DNA from: Mayamaea pseudoterrestris | Taxonomy: Eukaryota; Bacillariophyta; Bacillariophyceae; Sellaphorales; Sellaphoraceae | NCBI GenBank assembly: GCA_027923505.1 | Contig: BROI01000016.1 | Coordinates: 558,001 to 622,000 of the forward strand | DNA: 64,000 nt | Direction: 5' to 3' | In this document: positions 1-10,505 of the stretch, piece after piece | Position numbering within the stretch: position 1 is the stretch's first letter | How the letters are laid out: every line of letters begins with the position of its first letter | Made by a program: the position numbers and the translations under genes | Notes under the pieces: generated by a model | What the model was told of the DNA's origin: nothing | Database searches by the model: none | What the model saw: only the letters and a program-made list of their open reading frames with translations

Positions 1-621
1 TTCGAGGCCATGAACGCCAATGAGCTCGGCGAAACTGCCGACACTACGGACAAGGCGGGTATTGCGGAAACTGCTGCTGCTGGTATTGCTGGTATTGCTG
101 CTGCTGCAGAGGCCAAACCTGCATCTGTTAATGAGTTTACCAACATTGGCGAACGTTTCATGGTAGAGCCAATGAACCTGGCTGCTCCGGCAACTGCCAC
201 TGCTGCTGCTGCACCACCTGCTGCAAGTCAAGCAGATACCGAATTTGTCACGGAGCTAAGAGGCGCAAATGTTTTTCCAAGTCAAGCCACGGGAAGCGGC
301 TCGGAGATTGACATTCCGTCGAGTGGATTCCGGCTAGGAAAAGTGTTGCAAATCTCAAATGTCGATCCGAAAACCAAAATGCTTATTGTTGCCATGAAAC
401 GTATCTTTCGCGGCCAAGTCACTATTAAACGAGAGCATGATTGGAGCGACTGGAGCGTTTCCATTCAGTTTTGGAGCTTTTTGACTCCTCAACTGACTGC
501 CAATGTGAAGAGAGAGCCTGATGGTGGCATTGGAGGTCATTTCAAGCTGGGCCGATTTGGTAGCAAGAAGAAATTGCCGTCTGGCCAGGACGAGAGAAAG
601 TCATTGACGTTGGAAGCATGA
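1..621 (+). CDS. Family A protein, probably 5'-partial at the window edge
   Basis: The reading frame is open from base 1; the first ATG is at 10, so the true start may lie outside the window. From that ATG it gives 203 aa. The first ~100 residues are Ala/Thr-rich low complexity. The last ~90 residues match the C-terminal domain of the gene at 2578-3663: a strand ending KREHDWSDWSVSIQF, then VKREPDGG, then FKLGRFGSKKKLPS, against KRERNWSIVVA, FEREPGG and FRLFRSKSKELPS there. No known domain is recognised. The other members begin with a hydrophobic leader, so secretion is likely but this leader is not visible here. I call it the first of five family A copies in the window; function is unknown. 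Confidence 0.6.
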   Translation, partial: FEAMNANELGETADTTDKAGIAETAAAGIAGIAAAAEAKPASVNEFTNIGERFMVEPMNLAAPATATAAAAPPAASQADTEFVTELRGANVFPSQATGSGSEIDIPSSGFRLGKVLQISNVDPKTKMLIVAMKRIFRGQVTIKREHDWSDWSVSIQFWSFLTPQLTANVKREPDGGIGGHFKLGRFGSKKKLPSGQDERKSLTLEA

Positions 622-2577
622 GACGATTTGCATGTACATACAAGAATTATCGCGGCTGCTAGTGGACAAGCCATTCGCTTTGTCATGACGGGACATGAGA
701 GACATGAGAGCCGTAAAGGCATCGATGGACACGGAAACTCAACAAAAACTTCATTTTTGGGCTGTGCAAATATGAGACATAAACATTATATACTTACATA
801 CTATACGTTTCATTCTTGACTACAAAGGTACTTCTTGTATGGGCAATCGCCATTAATGTACTGCTTCGTAATTGCGGAAGACGTTGTCGTTAACAATCTG
901 CAACGCTTCTTCAATCATCTAATCAAATGACGGTTCAGCCAACTGGAATCTCACTTTGATAAGTAGCATATCAAGTATACTGGAGCACGACCAACCAATG
1001 CTCCGTCAGAGAGTGCGGCGTATAAGCTTCTAAACTCCGCCTCGTTTCCGGACTGCTTGCATTCGGCACGTCGGTAAAGCTTGTGACGTGGCTCGCCGCT
1101 GATACATTAACTTCTGTGCGGCACTGTAAATTTGTTTTCCCCGTCAAATGAGCACTTTCCTAAATGAGTCGCTCGACTCTGGTCCTGCACCATCTCTAGT
1201 AGAAGTCTGACAGTGCAAAACGCAGTTCCTCGTCATTAATGAAACGTCGATCCAGACTGCAGATTACTAGTCCTTCACTTTGCATTCTGCATCGTGCGAT
1301 ACTCGCGCATTCGCTCCAAAAAGACTGAATGCGTAGTTACAACCTCTCAATGATCGGAACTTGATTGTGTAGCCACCATGCTCCGACATTTTGTCAACCA
1401 ACTCGTCCAACGTCGCCATATCATCTTTTTCCATCCATTAAAAGCCTCATCGATTGCATTTACACTCGCAGCGGTCTAGTGCCGGTTCTTTGCTGCATTC
1501 TTCAGCTTCGATTGAACAAAACTCTGTCGCGTACTTCAAATATGCTCGCTACAGCGCTTGCTCTCCATGTCTCACCTGGCAACCCAAAATGAGTCTCCAT
1601 TACCTTGTTCCTTTTGCTAAGATATTACCTCTACCCATCTTTGTACTAGCACGGCCCGGTATTGTTATCATGACGCATGAATTTTGTTGCACGCCACGAT
1701 CGCAATCGCTGCTATTATACCTTTTCAGTGTAGCCTTCATGCCAGAGTTACCGTTACTGCAAATGCTATCTGACTTCAGATTGCATGCCTAGTTCTGTCC
1801 ATGTAATTGTAACTACAGGCGATGATATAAAGACTACCGCTATAGAGAAAGACTTGCAAAATGGACGATCTTCGCCATGGTGTGGTCGGCTTGGCGCGGC
1901 GCTGCGACACCAATGTCCTACAAGTCACTGTGCGACTAGTGTACAGTACAGTTCAACGGGTCGTGCGAAAAAGCTTTTCGCCGCGTCTCGGAAGGCAATT
2001 GGAGTATCTGCAAAAGCAGCAACGTCGCCTCTCCTTTACAAAAGTGATGTTTGCACTGGGGCTTGGCGGCCAACTATAAAAAGCTGATAATGCGTTCAAC
2101 TGATTGTCCGAGTTGCACCTTGCACCTAAGATAGGATGAGTTGCTATTATAGTGCCGAACAGATTGCGCAAGCCAATCAGAATCGTGATTCAAACGTACC
2201 AAGCTCGCGCTTCAGCTGCATGACGCACACTCCAGTCTGATGGGCAGTCATCGTTGCGTGAGCAGCGTCGGCTTCGAAGGCTCTCGAAAGACACGAAGAA
2301 GATTCTCTTCGTATCATCCATTGCAGCTGCAGCTTCCATTCGGGCGCAGACCCAGATTCGAAAATGTCGCGCTATACTGTTTGTGACGTTTATTATTTAA
2401 TGAGCATGAAATATATACCTGGTGTCACAAGCTGTTTTTGCGAAACATCTGATCAAGTTGCACGTGCGTCAATCGATTGCGATTCCTGCTCCCAGCCGCG
2501 CCTGGTCGCCTTCATTTTTGTTCGGAAATTCCGAGCTAGCAAAGAAGAATCGAAAAAAGCCAGGAACAAGGCAAAAC
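622..2577. other. Intergenic region, no gene recognised
   Basis: About 1.95 kb without a convincing gene. The short open frames here (for example 1365-1592 and 1785-2087) have no recognisable domain, biased composition or paralogue elsewhere in the window. I see no tRNA-like fold and no repeat shared with other parts. Confidence 0.5.
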
Positions 2578-3663
2578 ATGCTCCTCTTCATTCTCCTCTT
2601 CATTCTTCTCTCCATCTCTCCCTTTGCCACCAGCTTTCAAGGTGCGCCGCACGATCCTTCGTTGGCGTTACAACCGACGACGATCCACGACTCGGCCGTT
2701 TCGCAGAACATGCATGAGGCTCGGGTTGTAAACAACCTTCAGCAGCAGCCATCGGATAGCATTTTCGATGCTTTGGATGTTTCTACCAAAACGTTTTCGG
2801 ATCAGCTATCGAGTGCTCCGGTACTTCAGGCCTTTCCTTTTGCTGGCACGGCGTCCTTGACGCCTTTTCCTGCCGCATTCAATCAAGGATTTTACGACGC
2901 TGCAGCTTTTCCAAATGGCTTTTCTAACAACACTCCATCGGCTGATGCAGCAGCAGAACTCCAACAGTTGCTCCATGAGCATTGCTACTCGTACGTGTTG
3001 AGTCAGTTTCAGATGCAAACCAATCAAGGCCCTTTTCAGGTGACGTCTCCGGTCCCGGAAGCTGCGGCTGTTCCTGCCGCGAAGGAGGAATCTGCCACCA
3101 AGGAAGAGAGCAACCTTGCTCCTGACGCCATTACGTTTAATGCTACCGCACCAAGCTCAGGTGCGAATGAATCCACGACAATCGCAATCCCCGATGACAA
3201 GGCCGGCGAGCGTTCCGTAGATGAACCTGCCGATGACTCCACGAACGTTGAGTCAGTCGAGGCTGTTTCCGAAATTGATTCGATCAAGGAAAATGTTGCT
3301 ACGAACGAGACCGCTTTAGAATCACACATCGAGCCTGGCCGCGATGAAGAAGCTCCTTCCAACAATGAACAAACGAGTGCGATTGTTCCAAAAGTACACA
3401 AGTTTGGATTCTTCGAATGGTCGACCGTCGGCAAAACCACCAAGCTTTCGCTTCCATTGAAGATCATCAACGCCAGTATCTCGTTCAAGAGGGAACGCAA
3501 CTGGAGCATTGTCGTTGCTGTCAAAGGTCTTGTTCATGCCGACGCTTCCTTTGAACGCGAGCCAGGCGGTAGCTTCCGTTTGGTGATTGACTCTGACATT
3601 ATTGAAGGCTCGTTCCGATTGTTTCGATCAAAAAGCAAGGAGCTGCCGTCCATTGCCAACTAG
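2578..3663 (+). CDS. Family A secreted protein, intact member
   Basis: 361 aa. The start at 2578 is chosen because it opens a clear signal peptide (MLLFILLFILLSISPFATS), although the frame stays open upstream to 2422. After the leader come about 260 residues rich in Ala, Ser, Glu and Thr, acidic toward the middle. The last ~85 residues form the conserved family domain: alternating polar/hydrophobic strands (LPLKIINASISF, NWSIVVAVKG, ADASFEREPGG, GSFRLFRS) with a basic-x-x-x-Trp-Ser motif. A truncated, frame-disrupted copy of the 3' two thirds lies at 10500-11245. The gene is 5' of the FkbM-like gene on the same strand. Role unknown; an extracellular or surface protein is inferred from the leader. 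Confidence 0.7.
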   Translation: MLLFILLFILLSISPFATSFQGAPHDPSLALQPTTIHDSAVSQNMHEARVVNNLQQQPSDSIFDALDVSTKTFSDQLSSAPVLQAFPFAGTASLTPFPAAFNQGFYDAAAFPNGFSNNTPSADAAAELQQLLHEHCYSYVLSQFQMQTNQGPFQVTSPVPEAAAVPAAKEESATKEESNLAPDAITFNATAPSSGANESTTIAIPDDKAGERSVDEPADDSTNVESVEAVSEIDSIKENVATNETALESHIEPGRDEEAPSNNEQTSAIVPKVHKFGFFEWSTVGKTTKLSLPLKIINASISFKRERNWSIVVAVKGLVHADASFEREPGGSFRLVIDSDIIEGSFRLFRSKSKELPSIAN

Positions 3664-4494
3664 CGGACGGTGCAAGGTCATTTTTTTTGAACACTTTGAA
3701 TATAAAAATGCATGAATGCATACACCCTACAAGACTATTCGCTACCCAACCGAGGGCCAAGGCCATGCCTTGCAGAGCATGACATGAAAAGGAACATTGC
3801 CCCGCCGAGAGCGGACTCCGAATTTTGACAGAAACATTTTTGATTCTAAGCGATGCAGGATCTCTTATATAAAACAACACAACTCTTGAACATGTAGTGT
3901 TGTCATTCATCATTTTGCATTCGCTCGGGTGATGCGCGTCGGCGACTATCTCGCCAGTCGTGTACCGGTGTGATGTTCTCCATCGTGTACCGGTAAGATG
4001 GGAGAGCAGCCAGCGTATTGAAAACTCGCCGGCCGAGCTACCGGTAGGTATCTTTCGTTCGCTAGCGACCGTGAAGTCGAGCTTTCACTAAACTTCCGAT
4101 CGACCCGATCGACCATTGGCAGCAGCATCCACTCTTGCCGTTTATAGCATACATTTGGTCTTTCACATTGATTCATAACACTAGATCTAGTAAGTAAGTC
4201 ACGCGGCAGCTAGCGCTGTGCTTTTTTTGGTCATCAGAGACGTATTGGTTCAGCTGCTGCTCCATTTGGTCGAGTTGCATCCGTTCTTTGTTCCTTCCTC
4301 GTCGGCAGTGGCAGCCGCTCTTTAACGCTCTATTCTCGTACACTTACACATCGCTCTTTATTTCATGCACCAATGCAAAAAAGGATCGACGATCGTCAGA
4401 TTCGGAGTTACTACTCTTCTGGCAAGCGCAACTCGTTCTTCATATTCGGAGTCACTACTCTTTTGGCAAGCGCAACTCGTTCTTCACATTCGAA
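3664..4494. other. Intergenic/5' leader of the FkbM-like gene, copy 1
   Basis: No gene. It is duplicated at 11246-12105 with small indels. It contains the 44-bp tandem repeat listed separately just before the start codon. Confidence 0.6.
4400..4487 (+). repeat. 44-bp tandem repeat, two units, in the 5' leader
   Basis: Two units of 44 bp, beginning ATTCGGAGTTACTACTCTTC at 4400 and again (with minor changes) at 4444, followed by a third start of the unit (ATTCG) next to the ATG at 4495. 44 is not a multiple of 3, so the open frame reaching up to 4288 reads the units in different frames. This argues that the extension is leader, not protein. Confidence 0.85.
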
Positions 4495-5654
4495 ATGAAT
4501 AGTTTAATCATCAAGTATGCACTCATTGCTTGGGTCATTGGCTGTGCCATGCTTTTCCTGGGCCAGCAGCTAAGCCTGCAGCATTCGCTCAAGATTCTCC
4601 TGTGGCTGCAGCCGGATGCAACGCATCAACAGCAATCCCTTGACAATTTTCTCTTGGAGCCAGAGCGAATGAACGTATTGTATGAGCCATCCTCCAGCGA
4701 AAAATATGTGGTGGATCATGCGGAGGAGCTGGGACTGCTCGCCAATACTTGGGAAAATATGACCACTCCGTCGTGTCGCATCTTTACGGATCCTGCTCTG
4801 CCAAACTATAGCAGTCTCCAAAGTTATCGCAAGGAACTTGTTGAGTATACGCAACGCACCGATGATTTTGAAACTGATATCAAAGACCTTCGCATTCCTC
4901 TCAGAGCTGGTGTGAACCGAGAAGAGCTCTGTTCCACTTTGGATTTGAACTTGCCAAGTATTTTCGAAGAATCGCAGCAACTCTCGCATGGCACTTTTGG
5001 ATACGCCGAGCCTTACTACCGCCAATGCGTCATCCGGACCTGTGCTTTGACCCTGAAAAGACGTACAAAGATCTCTTTACAATGACATATATGGTGCATG
5101 ACTGGGAGGTCATGTGCAAACGCTTGACACCGTTTTCGCGAACTGTCTTTATTGACATGGGAGCCTCTCTGGCCTTTTACGATAGTGCCAAGAATTCGCC
5201 AGCAGTCTACATTCTTGATACCTACAAGAAGTTTGGATTTGTCTTTGACCATGTGTATGCTTTTGAAATCACGGGGCAGGCGCCAACGAGTGTGTTTGAA
5301 ATGGTTCCGTCCAACATGCTTTCGCAGTACCATTGGATCAATGTTGGCGTCGAAGCTGATCCGGAAGCCAAGATGAATCCACTGCGCATGCTTTTAGAGC
5401 AGTTTACGGAGGAGGACTTTGTCGTGATTAAGCTTGACATCGACCATAGTGCGATTGAAGTGCCGTTGGCATATCAGCTACTGAATGACGATCGGTATAG
5501 CAAAATGGTGGATCAATTGTATTTTGAGCATCATGTCTTTCAATTGGAACTGTCACCCGCTTGGGCTGAATCCATGCAAGGAAGTATCAAAATGTCAATG
5601 GATCTCTTTGGCGGCTTGAGGAAAAAGGGCATTGCATCGCATTTCTGGATATAA
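4495..5654 (+). pseudogene. FkbM-like methyltransferase, copy 1, frameshifted
   Basis: Paralogue of the intact gene at 12106-13266. The start at 4495 opens the same N-terminal membrane anchor (MNSLIIKYALIAWVIG). Near 5010-5030 (YAEP region) this copy has one base fewer than copy 2, which throws the frame into an early stop at 5085. The rest, from RHPDLCFDPEKTYKDL onward, continues open in the next frame from about 5025 to 5654. Either copy 1 is a recent pseudogene or this is an assembly error. All other parts, including the SAM-binding-like motif FIDMGAS, are preserved, so decay is young. Confidence 0.75.
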
Positions 5655-6634
5655 AGCATTATAATATAGACCTTTTTATAGATTGTGAAAAACTTGTAAA
5701 GTAAACGAAGAGCTTGTGCTGACTGCCAATTGTAGTTTTGCTTCACCTCGTCCTCGCTTTTGTCGAATACGTAGCACGTCACCGACACGATGCAAGCTTA
5801 GACGATCCATTTGCTTTGTAGAATAGTAAAGCCTCTGCAGTACGTGCGGAATTGATCCAGTGTTACGGTTGCATTGAAAGTCGATACATCGTGTCCGACG
5901 CAGAGCAATGTCAGACGATAAATCAGTGTGTACCGGCTGACTATCCGCTACTGAATATTCATTTTCGTTATAAATGGGCCTCGCCAGACTGGACAGGAGG
6001 GACGCTGTTTGACGATAATCATCGGTGATAACGATGGATCATTATGTTGGCGACGCACTCCATCGTCTTGCTTTGTAAATGCTTCTGCAAAAGACAAATT
6101 GGATCATTAGAATTATGGAAGCTGGTTGATGTGCCCTAGCTGGGAGAGTGTTGGCACGAGTGGCACCTTTTTGAACGAACATTACTTAGATTCCATAGAT
6201 CCGTTCGACTCAAGTAATTAAGAAACATTTCTCTGTTGAGAGAACCGTTGCGCGCAGGGCGACTCCGTTCATGCGCGAAACCCAAATTTTGTCCCTGACG
6301 TGGTGAATGCAAAGTATCAATCAAGCACAAGTTCCTGAATAGCTGTTTTCGACACGGATGGACAGAGTGAACTTTCGCAAAGGTGAGCACAATGGCATCA
6401 TTGACGAGCAGCTTGCACCTTGTTTTGTCCACCTTTTGGACGACGACGTGCCACTTGACGCGACAAGCTTGACACGACGAGCGAAAGCGCATCTTTGGGA
6501 AGAGGCAGGCACGTGCGTATGTCCGTTTTTGGATCCGTTTTTGGATCCGTTTCTGTATCCGGTGTCGTCGCCACTCACAAAATCCGTCGTGGCCGAGATC
6601 TTTGAAGCACTACAGTTATAAAAAGTACGCAACC
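5655..6634. other. Intergenic region upstream of the Pro-rich gene, copy 1
   Basis: No gene supported. The last ~450 bp (6190-6634) are strongly conserved with 13860-14275 and probably hold the promoter of the Pro-rich gene. An open frame at 6358-6621 is partly kept in copy 2 but its 3' end loses frame through a 2-base indel. Copy 1 has a 12-bp tandem duplication (TTTTTGGATCCG, about 6524-6547) that copy 2 lacks. Confidence 0.5.
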
Positions 6635-8464
6635 ATGATGATCAAACTTGCTACTCTCTTGATTTGCCTTGCGAGTCCAGTGCTTGCTGTCCAGATTGAT
6701 TCGAACAAGGATGACCATCAGCAGCAGCAAGGACTAATGATGAGCAAGCCGACCGGCATGCGCAAGTTCGACGCGATCCGTCGTAGCTTCAATCGTTTCT
6801 TTGAGAAGAATCTCATTGCAACTATTGAGGAAGCTCAAGTTAGTATCATGGCCAATGCAAAAATCAAAGGCTCCACTGCCAGCAACAAGGCACCTTCAAG
6901 ACAGGAAGAGACGAAACAAGCCGATCCGATCATCTTGCCGAAGAAAGATCCGATGACATCGATGACAGACGGCAAAGAAACTGCCGAGGAGCTGTACGAG
7001 AAGAACTTTCACTCTGTTGTTGAAACTGCAGCAAGTCAATACGGCGAGAAACAAGTAATGAACTCGTTGGGTCAGCCTACTGACGGCGACTCTAGCGACA
7101 AGGAGGAACCCACGGCCAAACGCGCACCCTACTCGACGCCCGTCGAGGACAGCAAAACTAAAGAGAGGAGCCTTCTCGAGCCAGCTCTAGATATTCCTAC
7201 GCACGCGCCTTCTCTGGTACAAAATGAGTTTAGGCGTCCGATTAATGATTTTGTTTCGGTGCCACCTTCAAACTCTCCAACGACTCTTCCGACACCAGGT
7301 GAGCCTATGCATCCCAGCCTACGTCCGAACAACACCGTGCTTTCCCCGCAAGCAGCTTCGTCTTCAACCACAACAGCTGATCCATTTGGACGCTCAAGCC
7401 CATTCAAAGCAGTTGGACCAACCTTTGCTCCAACGAGCGACAATCCTCGCAACAACGTTCGCTCCAGAGCGCCAGCTCCACTACATGCGTCCAAAAAAGG
7501 AAGTAAAGGCTTGTTTGCCCCTGCTAGACGGCCGGTTCCACTTTTGGAGGAAACACAAGAACCAACATCGGCACCAGCGAGCGACTTGCGTCCACACAGT
7601 GACTTTCTTTCCCCGCTACCTTCGCAAGCTCCGTCGCTCGCATCTCGCAAAGGAAGTAAAGGCTTGTTTGCTCCGGTTCGGCGACCAAGCCCACTCTTGT
7701 GGGAATCGGAAGAACCAACATCGGCGCCAGCAAGCGACTTGCGTCCACACAGTGATATTTATTCGCCTCAACCCTCAATCGCTCCGTCAATGGCGTCTGC
7801 GAAAGGAAGTAAAGGATTGCTCGCTCCGATGAGGCGTCCGAGCCCACTCTTGTGGGAATCGGAAGAACCAACTTCTGCGCCAACAAATGACTTGCGGCCA
7901 CACAGTGACATGCATTTACCGCCTTTGCAAGCTCCACCACTCGCGTCTGCGAAAACAAGTAAACGAGTGCGCGCCCCGTTTAGGCGTCCAAGCCCATTGC
8001 TTTGGGAATCGCAAGAGCCAACTTCTGCGCCAACAAATGACTTGCGGCCACACAGTGACATGCTTGCACCACCCTCGCAAGCTCCCAGTGCAGCTTCCAC
8101 AGGCGTCACCGATAGAAATGAAGCCGATCCTAGCGTCCCAAGCCCTTTTGGACCGGTTGGTCCGAATGTTCCACTGCCTTCACAAGGTAAATCACCGGCT
8201 CATCAGTATCAACCAAGTCGATCTACAACAGCAGATCCAACATCAATGAGTCAAGCTTTCAGTTCAGCTCAAACCGATGAACGGAAGCAGAATGCGCCAA
8301 TCCATTATCCTACACTGGATCCGAGCGCGCCACTACCTGCGTCCGAGGACATCGCCAAGCCCTCAACACTACTTACTGGAATGCCACCTACTCCAACGTC
8401 CAAGGAAGTACCTCGGCCAGAATCCGCGAAGCCAAAAAAGGACGCGGCGCGAGTTGAGTTTTGA
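6635..8464 (+). CDS. Secreted Pro/Ser/Thr-rich repeat protein, copy 1
   Basis: 609 aa. The start at 6635 opens a signal peptide (MMIKLATLLICLASPVLA); the frame is open 33 bases further up but without a leader. Residues ~20-110 are charged and partly helical (FDAIRRSFNRFFEKN). The centre holds four imperfect repeats of 50-51 aa (about 7486-8100), each with SKGLFAP, RRPSPLLWES, EPTSAP and DLRPHSD blocks. The tail is Pro/Ser/Thr-rich. Such extended Pro-rich secreted proteins are often cell-wall or adhesive components, which is inference here. The near-identical paralogue is at 14276-16102; both copies are intact, unlike the other duplicated genes. Confidence 0.8.
   Translation: MMIKLATLLICLASPVLAVQIDSNKDDHQQQQGLMMSKPTGMRKFDAIRRSFNRFFEKNLIATIEEAQVSIMANAKIKGSTASNKAPSRQEETKQADPIILPKKDPMTSMTDGKETAEELYEKNFHSVVETAASQYGEKQVMNSLGQPTDGDSSDKEEPTAKRAPYSTPVEDSKTKERSLLEPALDIPTHAPSLVQNEFRRPINDFVSVPPSNSPTTLPTPGEPMHPSLRPNNTVLSPQAASSSTTTADPFGRSSPFKAVGPTFAPTSDNPRNNVRSRAPAPLHASKKGSKGLFAPARRPVPLLEETQEPTSAPASDLRPHSDFLSPLPSQAPSLASRKGSKGLFAPVRRPSPLLWESEEPTSAPASDLRPHSDIYSPQPSIAPSMASAKGSKGLLAPMRRPSPLLWESEEPTSAPTNDLRPHSDMHLPPLQAPPLASAKTSKRVRAPFRRPSPLLWESQEPTSAPTNDLRPHSDMLAPPSQAPSAASTGVTDRNEADPSVPSPFGPVGPNVPLPSQGKSPAHQYQPSRSTTADPTSMSQAFSSAQTDERKQNAPIHYPTLDPSAPLPASEDIAKPSTLLTGMPPTPTSKEVPRPESAKPKKDAARVEF
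7486..8100 (+). repeat. Four coding repeats of ~150 bp
   Basis: Four consecutive 50-51-codon units within the Pro-rich protein. The units differ at scattered positions (APARRPVPLLEETQEP, APVRRPSPLLWESEEP, APMRRPSPLLWESEEP, APFRRPSPLLWESQEP), while EPTSAP and DLRPHSD are constant. The same four-unit array is at about 15127-15740. Confidence 0.85.
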
Positions 8465-8880
8465 GTTTAGCAGCTATATGTGACGTTGCATAAGGCATGG
8501 TTACGTTAATCATGTTTGCAAATAGATCGCAAAACAATAGAATACAGAGAGTTTAGAGCTAATCAATGCATTATTTTTGCTTCATAATAAACTATCGTAT
8601 GCTCCATCGCGTGCGTAGGTATTTCTTTTACGTAAATTACGTGCTTCGGATAATCCGTTCTACTATTCGCCTCAGTAGCGCTTCGTGGAAAGGCGCAACT
8701 CCTGAAAGTCAAACCGCCAGCCACAATCAAATGCGCTGCAATAGGAAAGGGCGGGTGGCCCAATCGTATCAGCGCGACAACGAAAGTCGTATCTATTCAA
8801 CCATCTGCTAATGGCCCGCACCTTTCTCGACGAGGCGAAGAGTGAATCAACAATTAAACTAAATGCTTTACAGAGTCCTT
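8465..8880. other. Intergenic, convergent gene ends
   Basis: Separates the Pro-rich gene (+) from the MORN gene (-). Nothing recognised beyond likely 3' UTR sequence; it is partly conserved with 16103-16537. Confidence 0.5.
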
Positions 8881-10479
8881 CTACTCATCCTCGCCATCCC
8901 AAAAAAGGTACCTGCGCAAGGTTCCATCTGGGTGGAAGTCGGTAAAAAATCCATCCACAAACTCATCATCCGCGAATGTTCCTTCGCGACAAGTGCCGTC
9001 GCACAATTTGAGTTTGCCTGCTCCGTGGAAGTTGCCATCTTTAAACTCGCCTTCATAACAATTGCCGTTGCTCCAAATATATTTGCCCTGCCCCTCGAAT
9101 TTGCCGTTCAAAAAGCTGCCCTCGTACGAATTGCCGTCAATCCATGTAACTTTGCCGTAGCCATAAAGGAACTTGTCTTCTTTAAACTCGCCTTTGTACC
9201 AATCACCGTCGCTCATTGAAACTTTTCCTTGTCCCTCGTATTTGTCATTCAATAAATTGCCCTCGTACAAGCTGCCGTCTACATATGTAAGTTTACCAAA
9301 TCCATTTTGAAACTTGCCTTCTTTAAACTCGCCTTTGCACCAATCGCCGTTGCTCAATGTGAGTTTTCCTTGCCCATTAAATTCGCCATTTACAAAGTTG
9401 CCCTTGTACCCATTGCCGTCACACATCGACTCGCCGTAGCCATGTGGCTTATCTTGTCGAAACGTTCCTTCATACCACTGACTGCTGCTCCAGGTAAATT
9501 TTCCTTGCCCATCATACATGCCATTCACAAAGCTGCCCTTGTAACAAGCGCCATTGGTCAAAGTCAATTCACCATTGCCGTGAAACTCCCCGTCTTTTAT
9601 TTCTCCGTTGTAAACAGTTTTACCATCGGAGTCGACATAATGTAAAAGGCCTTCACTCATCTTGTCGTACTCCCAAATTCCTTTATACCCACTGCTGCCG
9701 TTGTCCTTTAACTGTTCGCCGTAGCCATGAGCAAATCCATTGCAATAATTTCCCTGGTAAATAGTTCTGCCATCGGAATATTTAAAGCAGCCCTGACCGT
9801 GCATCAGTCCATTGCGAAAGGTACCCTTGTATGATGATCCATCCTCGTATCGTTGTTCACCTTTCATTATTTGACCGTTGTTTATCTCGCCGATTGAGAT
9901 GCGCCGCATGTCATCCTCCAAGTCTTTCATCTCGTCCACCACTTGATCGTCCTTGGGTTTGCTGCCGTCTTCATTTTGGCAATCCATACCCGGCGGCCCT
10001 CCCTTGGGGACAAATTTACCTATTTTGATCCAATCTTCCAAGCAATACTTATCAAGAAAGCTCTCCAGCTTCCACTGGTCTACAGAGGCTTGAGTCCGCT
10101 CGTACTTGAATATCCTTTTTGCAACCCCAAGCACAAACGGTCTAAGCTGTGGACTCAGCTTTTCAATTTGTTGAGTATTCATACGAGATGTCATCTGCTT
10201 TACCAAATGATTGATCTGTTGTAGCTTGTCGAGCATCGCTCTTCTCGTGCTGTCGCTATGTCTCCACGAACCCTTGATCAGCTCGCGGCGATCGGACACA
10301 TCCAACAGGATCCACCAGAGAACTATGCACTTGCTAAACAAGGAGCGATCTGGGCCGATGAACTTGTATAGATTCGATGGAATCGACAGAATAGACTTTT
10401 CGCCTCGGTCAACCTTTTCAAACTCCTTCTTCAACTCTTCGTCTTCCAGTGCAAATATACCAGCGTCACTCACGGACAT
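8881..10479 (-). CDS. MORN-repeat protein, copy 1, N-terminally truncated by the duplication
   Basis: 532 aa from the ATG at 10479 (MSVSDAG). The frame stays open to 10539, but that stretch crosses the duplication junction and is antisense family A sequence. Residues ~1-160 hold the conserved domain also seen in the other MORN genes here (DRRELIKGSW, LRPFVLGVAKRIFKYE, DQWKLESFLDKY). Residues ~190-530 are MORN repeats of ~23 aa (patterns YKGxFxNGxxHGQG, YEGEFKDGNFHGAGKL). Compared with copy 2 it lacks ~250 N-terminal acidic residues and some MORN units near the end. MORN repeats typically bind membranes or scaffold proteins; the specific role is unknown. Whether it has a working promoter is unclear, because its original 5' region was lost. 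Confidence 0.75.
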   Translation of the reverse strand: MSVSDAGIFALEDEELKKEFEKVDRGEKSILSIPSNLYKFIGPDRSLFSKCIVLWWILLDVSDRRELIKGSWRHSDSTRRAMLDKLQQINHLVKQMTSRMNTQQIEKLSPQLRPFVLGVAKRIFKYERTQASVDQWKLESFLDKYCLEDWIKIGKFVPKGGPPGMDCQNEDGSKPKDDQVVDEMKDLEDDMRRISIGEINNGQIMKGEQRYEDGSSYKGTFRNGLMHGQGCFKYSDGRTIYQGNYCNGFAHGYGEQLKDNGSSGYKGIWEYDKMSEGLLHYVDSDGKTVYNGEIKDGEFHGNGELTLTNGACYKGSFVNGMYDGQGKFTWSSSQWYEGTFRQDKPHGYGESMCDGNGYKGNFVNGEFNGQGKLTLSNGDWCKGEFKEGKFQNGFGKLTYVDGSLYEGNLLNDKYEGQGKVSMSDGDWYKGEFKEDKFLYGYGKVTWIDGNSYEGSFLNGKFEGQGKYIWSNGNCYEGEFKDGNFHGAGKLKLCDGTCREGTFADDEFVDGFFTDFHPDGTLRRYLFWDGEDE

Positions 10480-10487
10480 ACTAGCGC

Positions 10488-10505
10488 GGCGCTGCAGCCT
10501 TTCAA
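10488..10505. other. Duplication junction with 9-bp microhomology
   Basis: The MORN sequence (as in copy 2, ...CTAGCGCAGCTTTT at 18274-18287) switches here to family A sequence (as at 2896-2920, CGCTGCAGCTTTTCC). Both parents share GCAGCTTTT (18279-18287 and 2902-2910). The junction reads GCGGCGCTGCAGCCTTTC, consistent with joining at that microhomology plus later point changes. Confidence 0.75.

Larger units (their letters stand above)
2902..10490. repeat. Tandem duplication, first copy (~7.6 kb)
   Basis: This stretch carries, in order, the end of a family A gene, an FkbM-like gene, a Pro-rich repeat gene and a MORN gene (minus strand). The same series in the same orientations follows at about 10491-18280. 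Coding and intergenic bases both match closely; for example the 3' flank of family A (3664-3900 and 11246-11480) and the 5' leader of the FkbM-like gene align base for base with few changes. Left edge is inside the family A coding region at about 2902. Confidence 0.9.

Noticed and set aside
4288-4494. N-terminal extension of the FkbM-like protein (also 11899-12105)
   Set aside because: It reads through 44-bp tandem units in shifting frames and would bury the membrane anchor; the ATG at 4495/12106 is preferred.
6136-6492. Open frame on the minus strand upstream of the Pro-rich gene, partly shared with copy 2 (13930-14286)
   Set aside because: Copy 2 differs by a 2-base indel that changes the frame and the end of the peptide, so the conservation is at the DNA level, likely promoter.
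6358-6621. 87-aa + frame just upstream of the Pro-rich gene, with a counterpart at 14017
   Set aside because: The 3' parts lose frame between copies and no domain is visible; treated as 5' leader, though a uORF is not excluded.
7129-8249. Several open frames on both strands overlapping the Pro-rich repeats
   Set aside because: Shadow frames of a repetitive coding sequence; only the frame with a signal peptide is credible.
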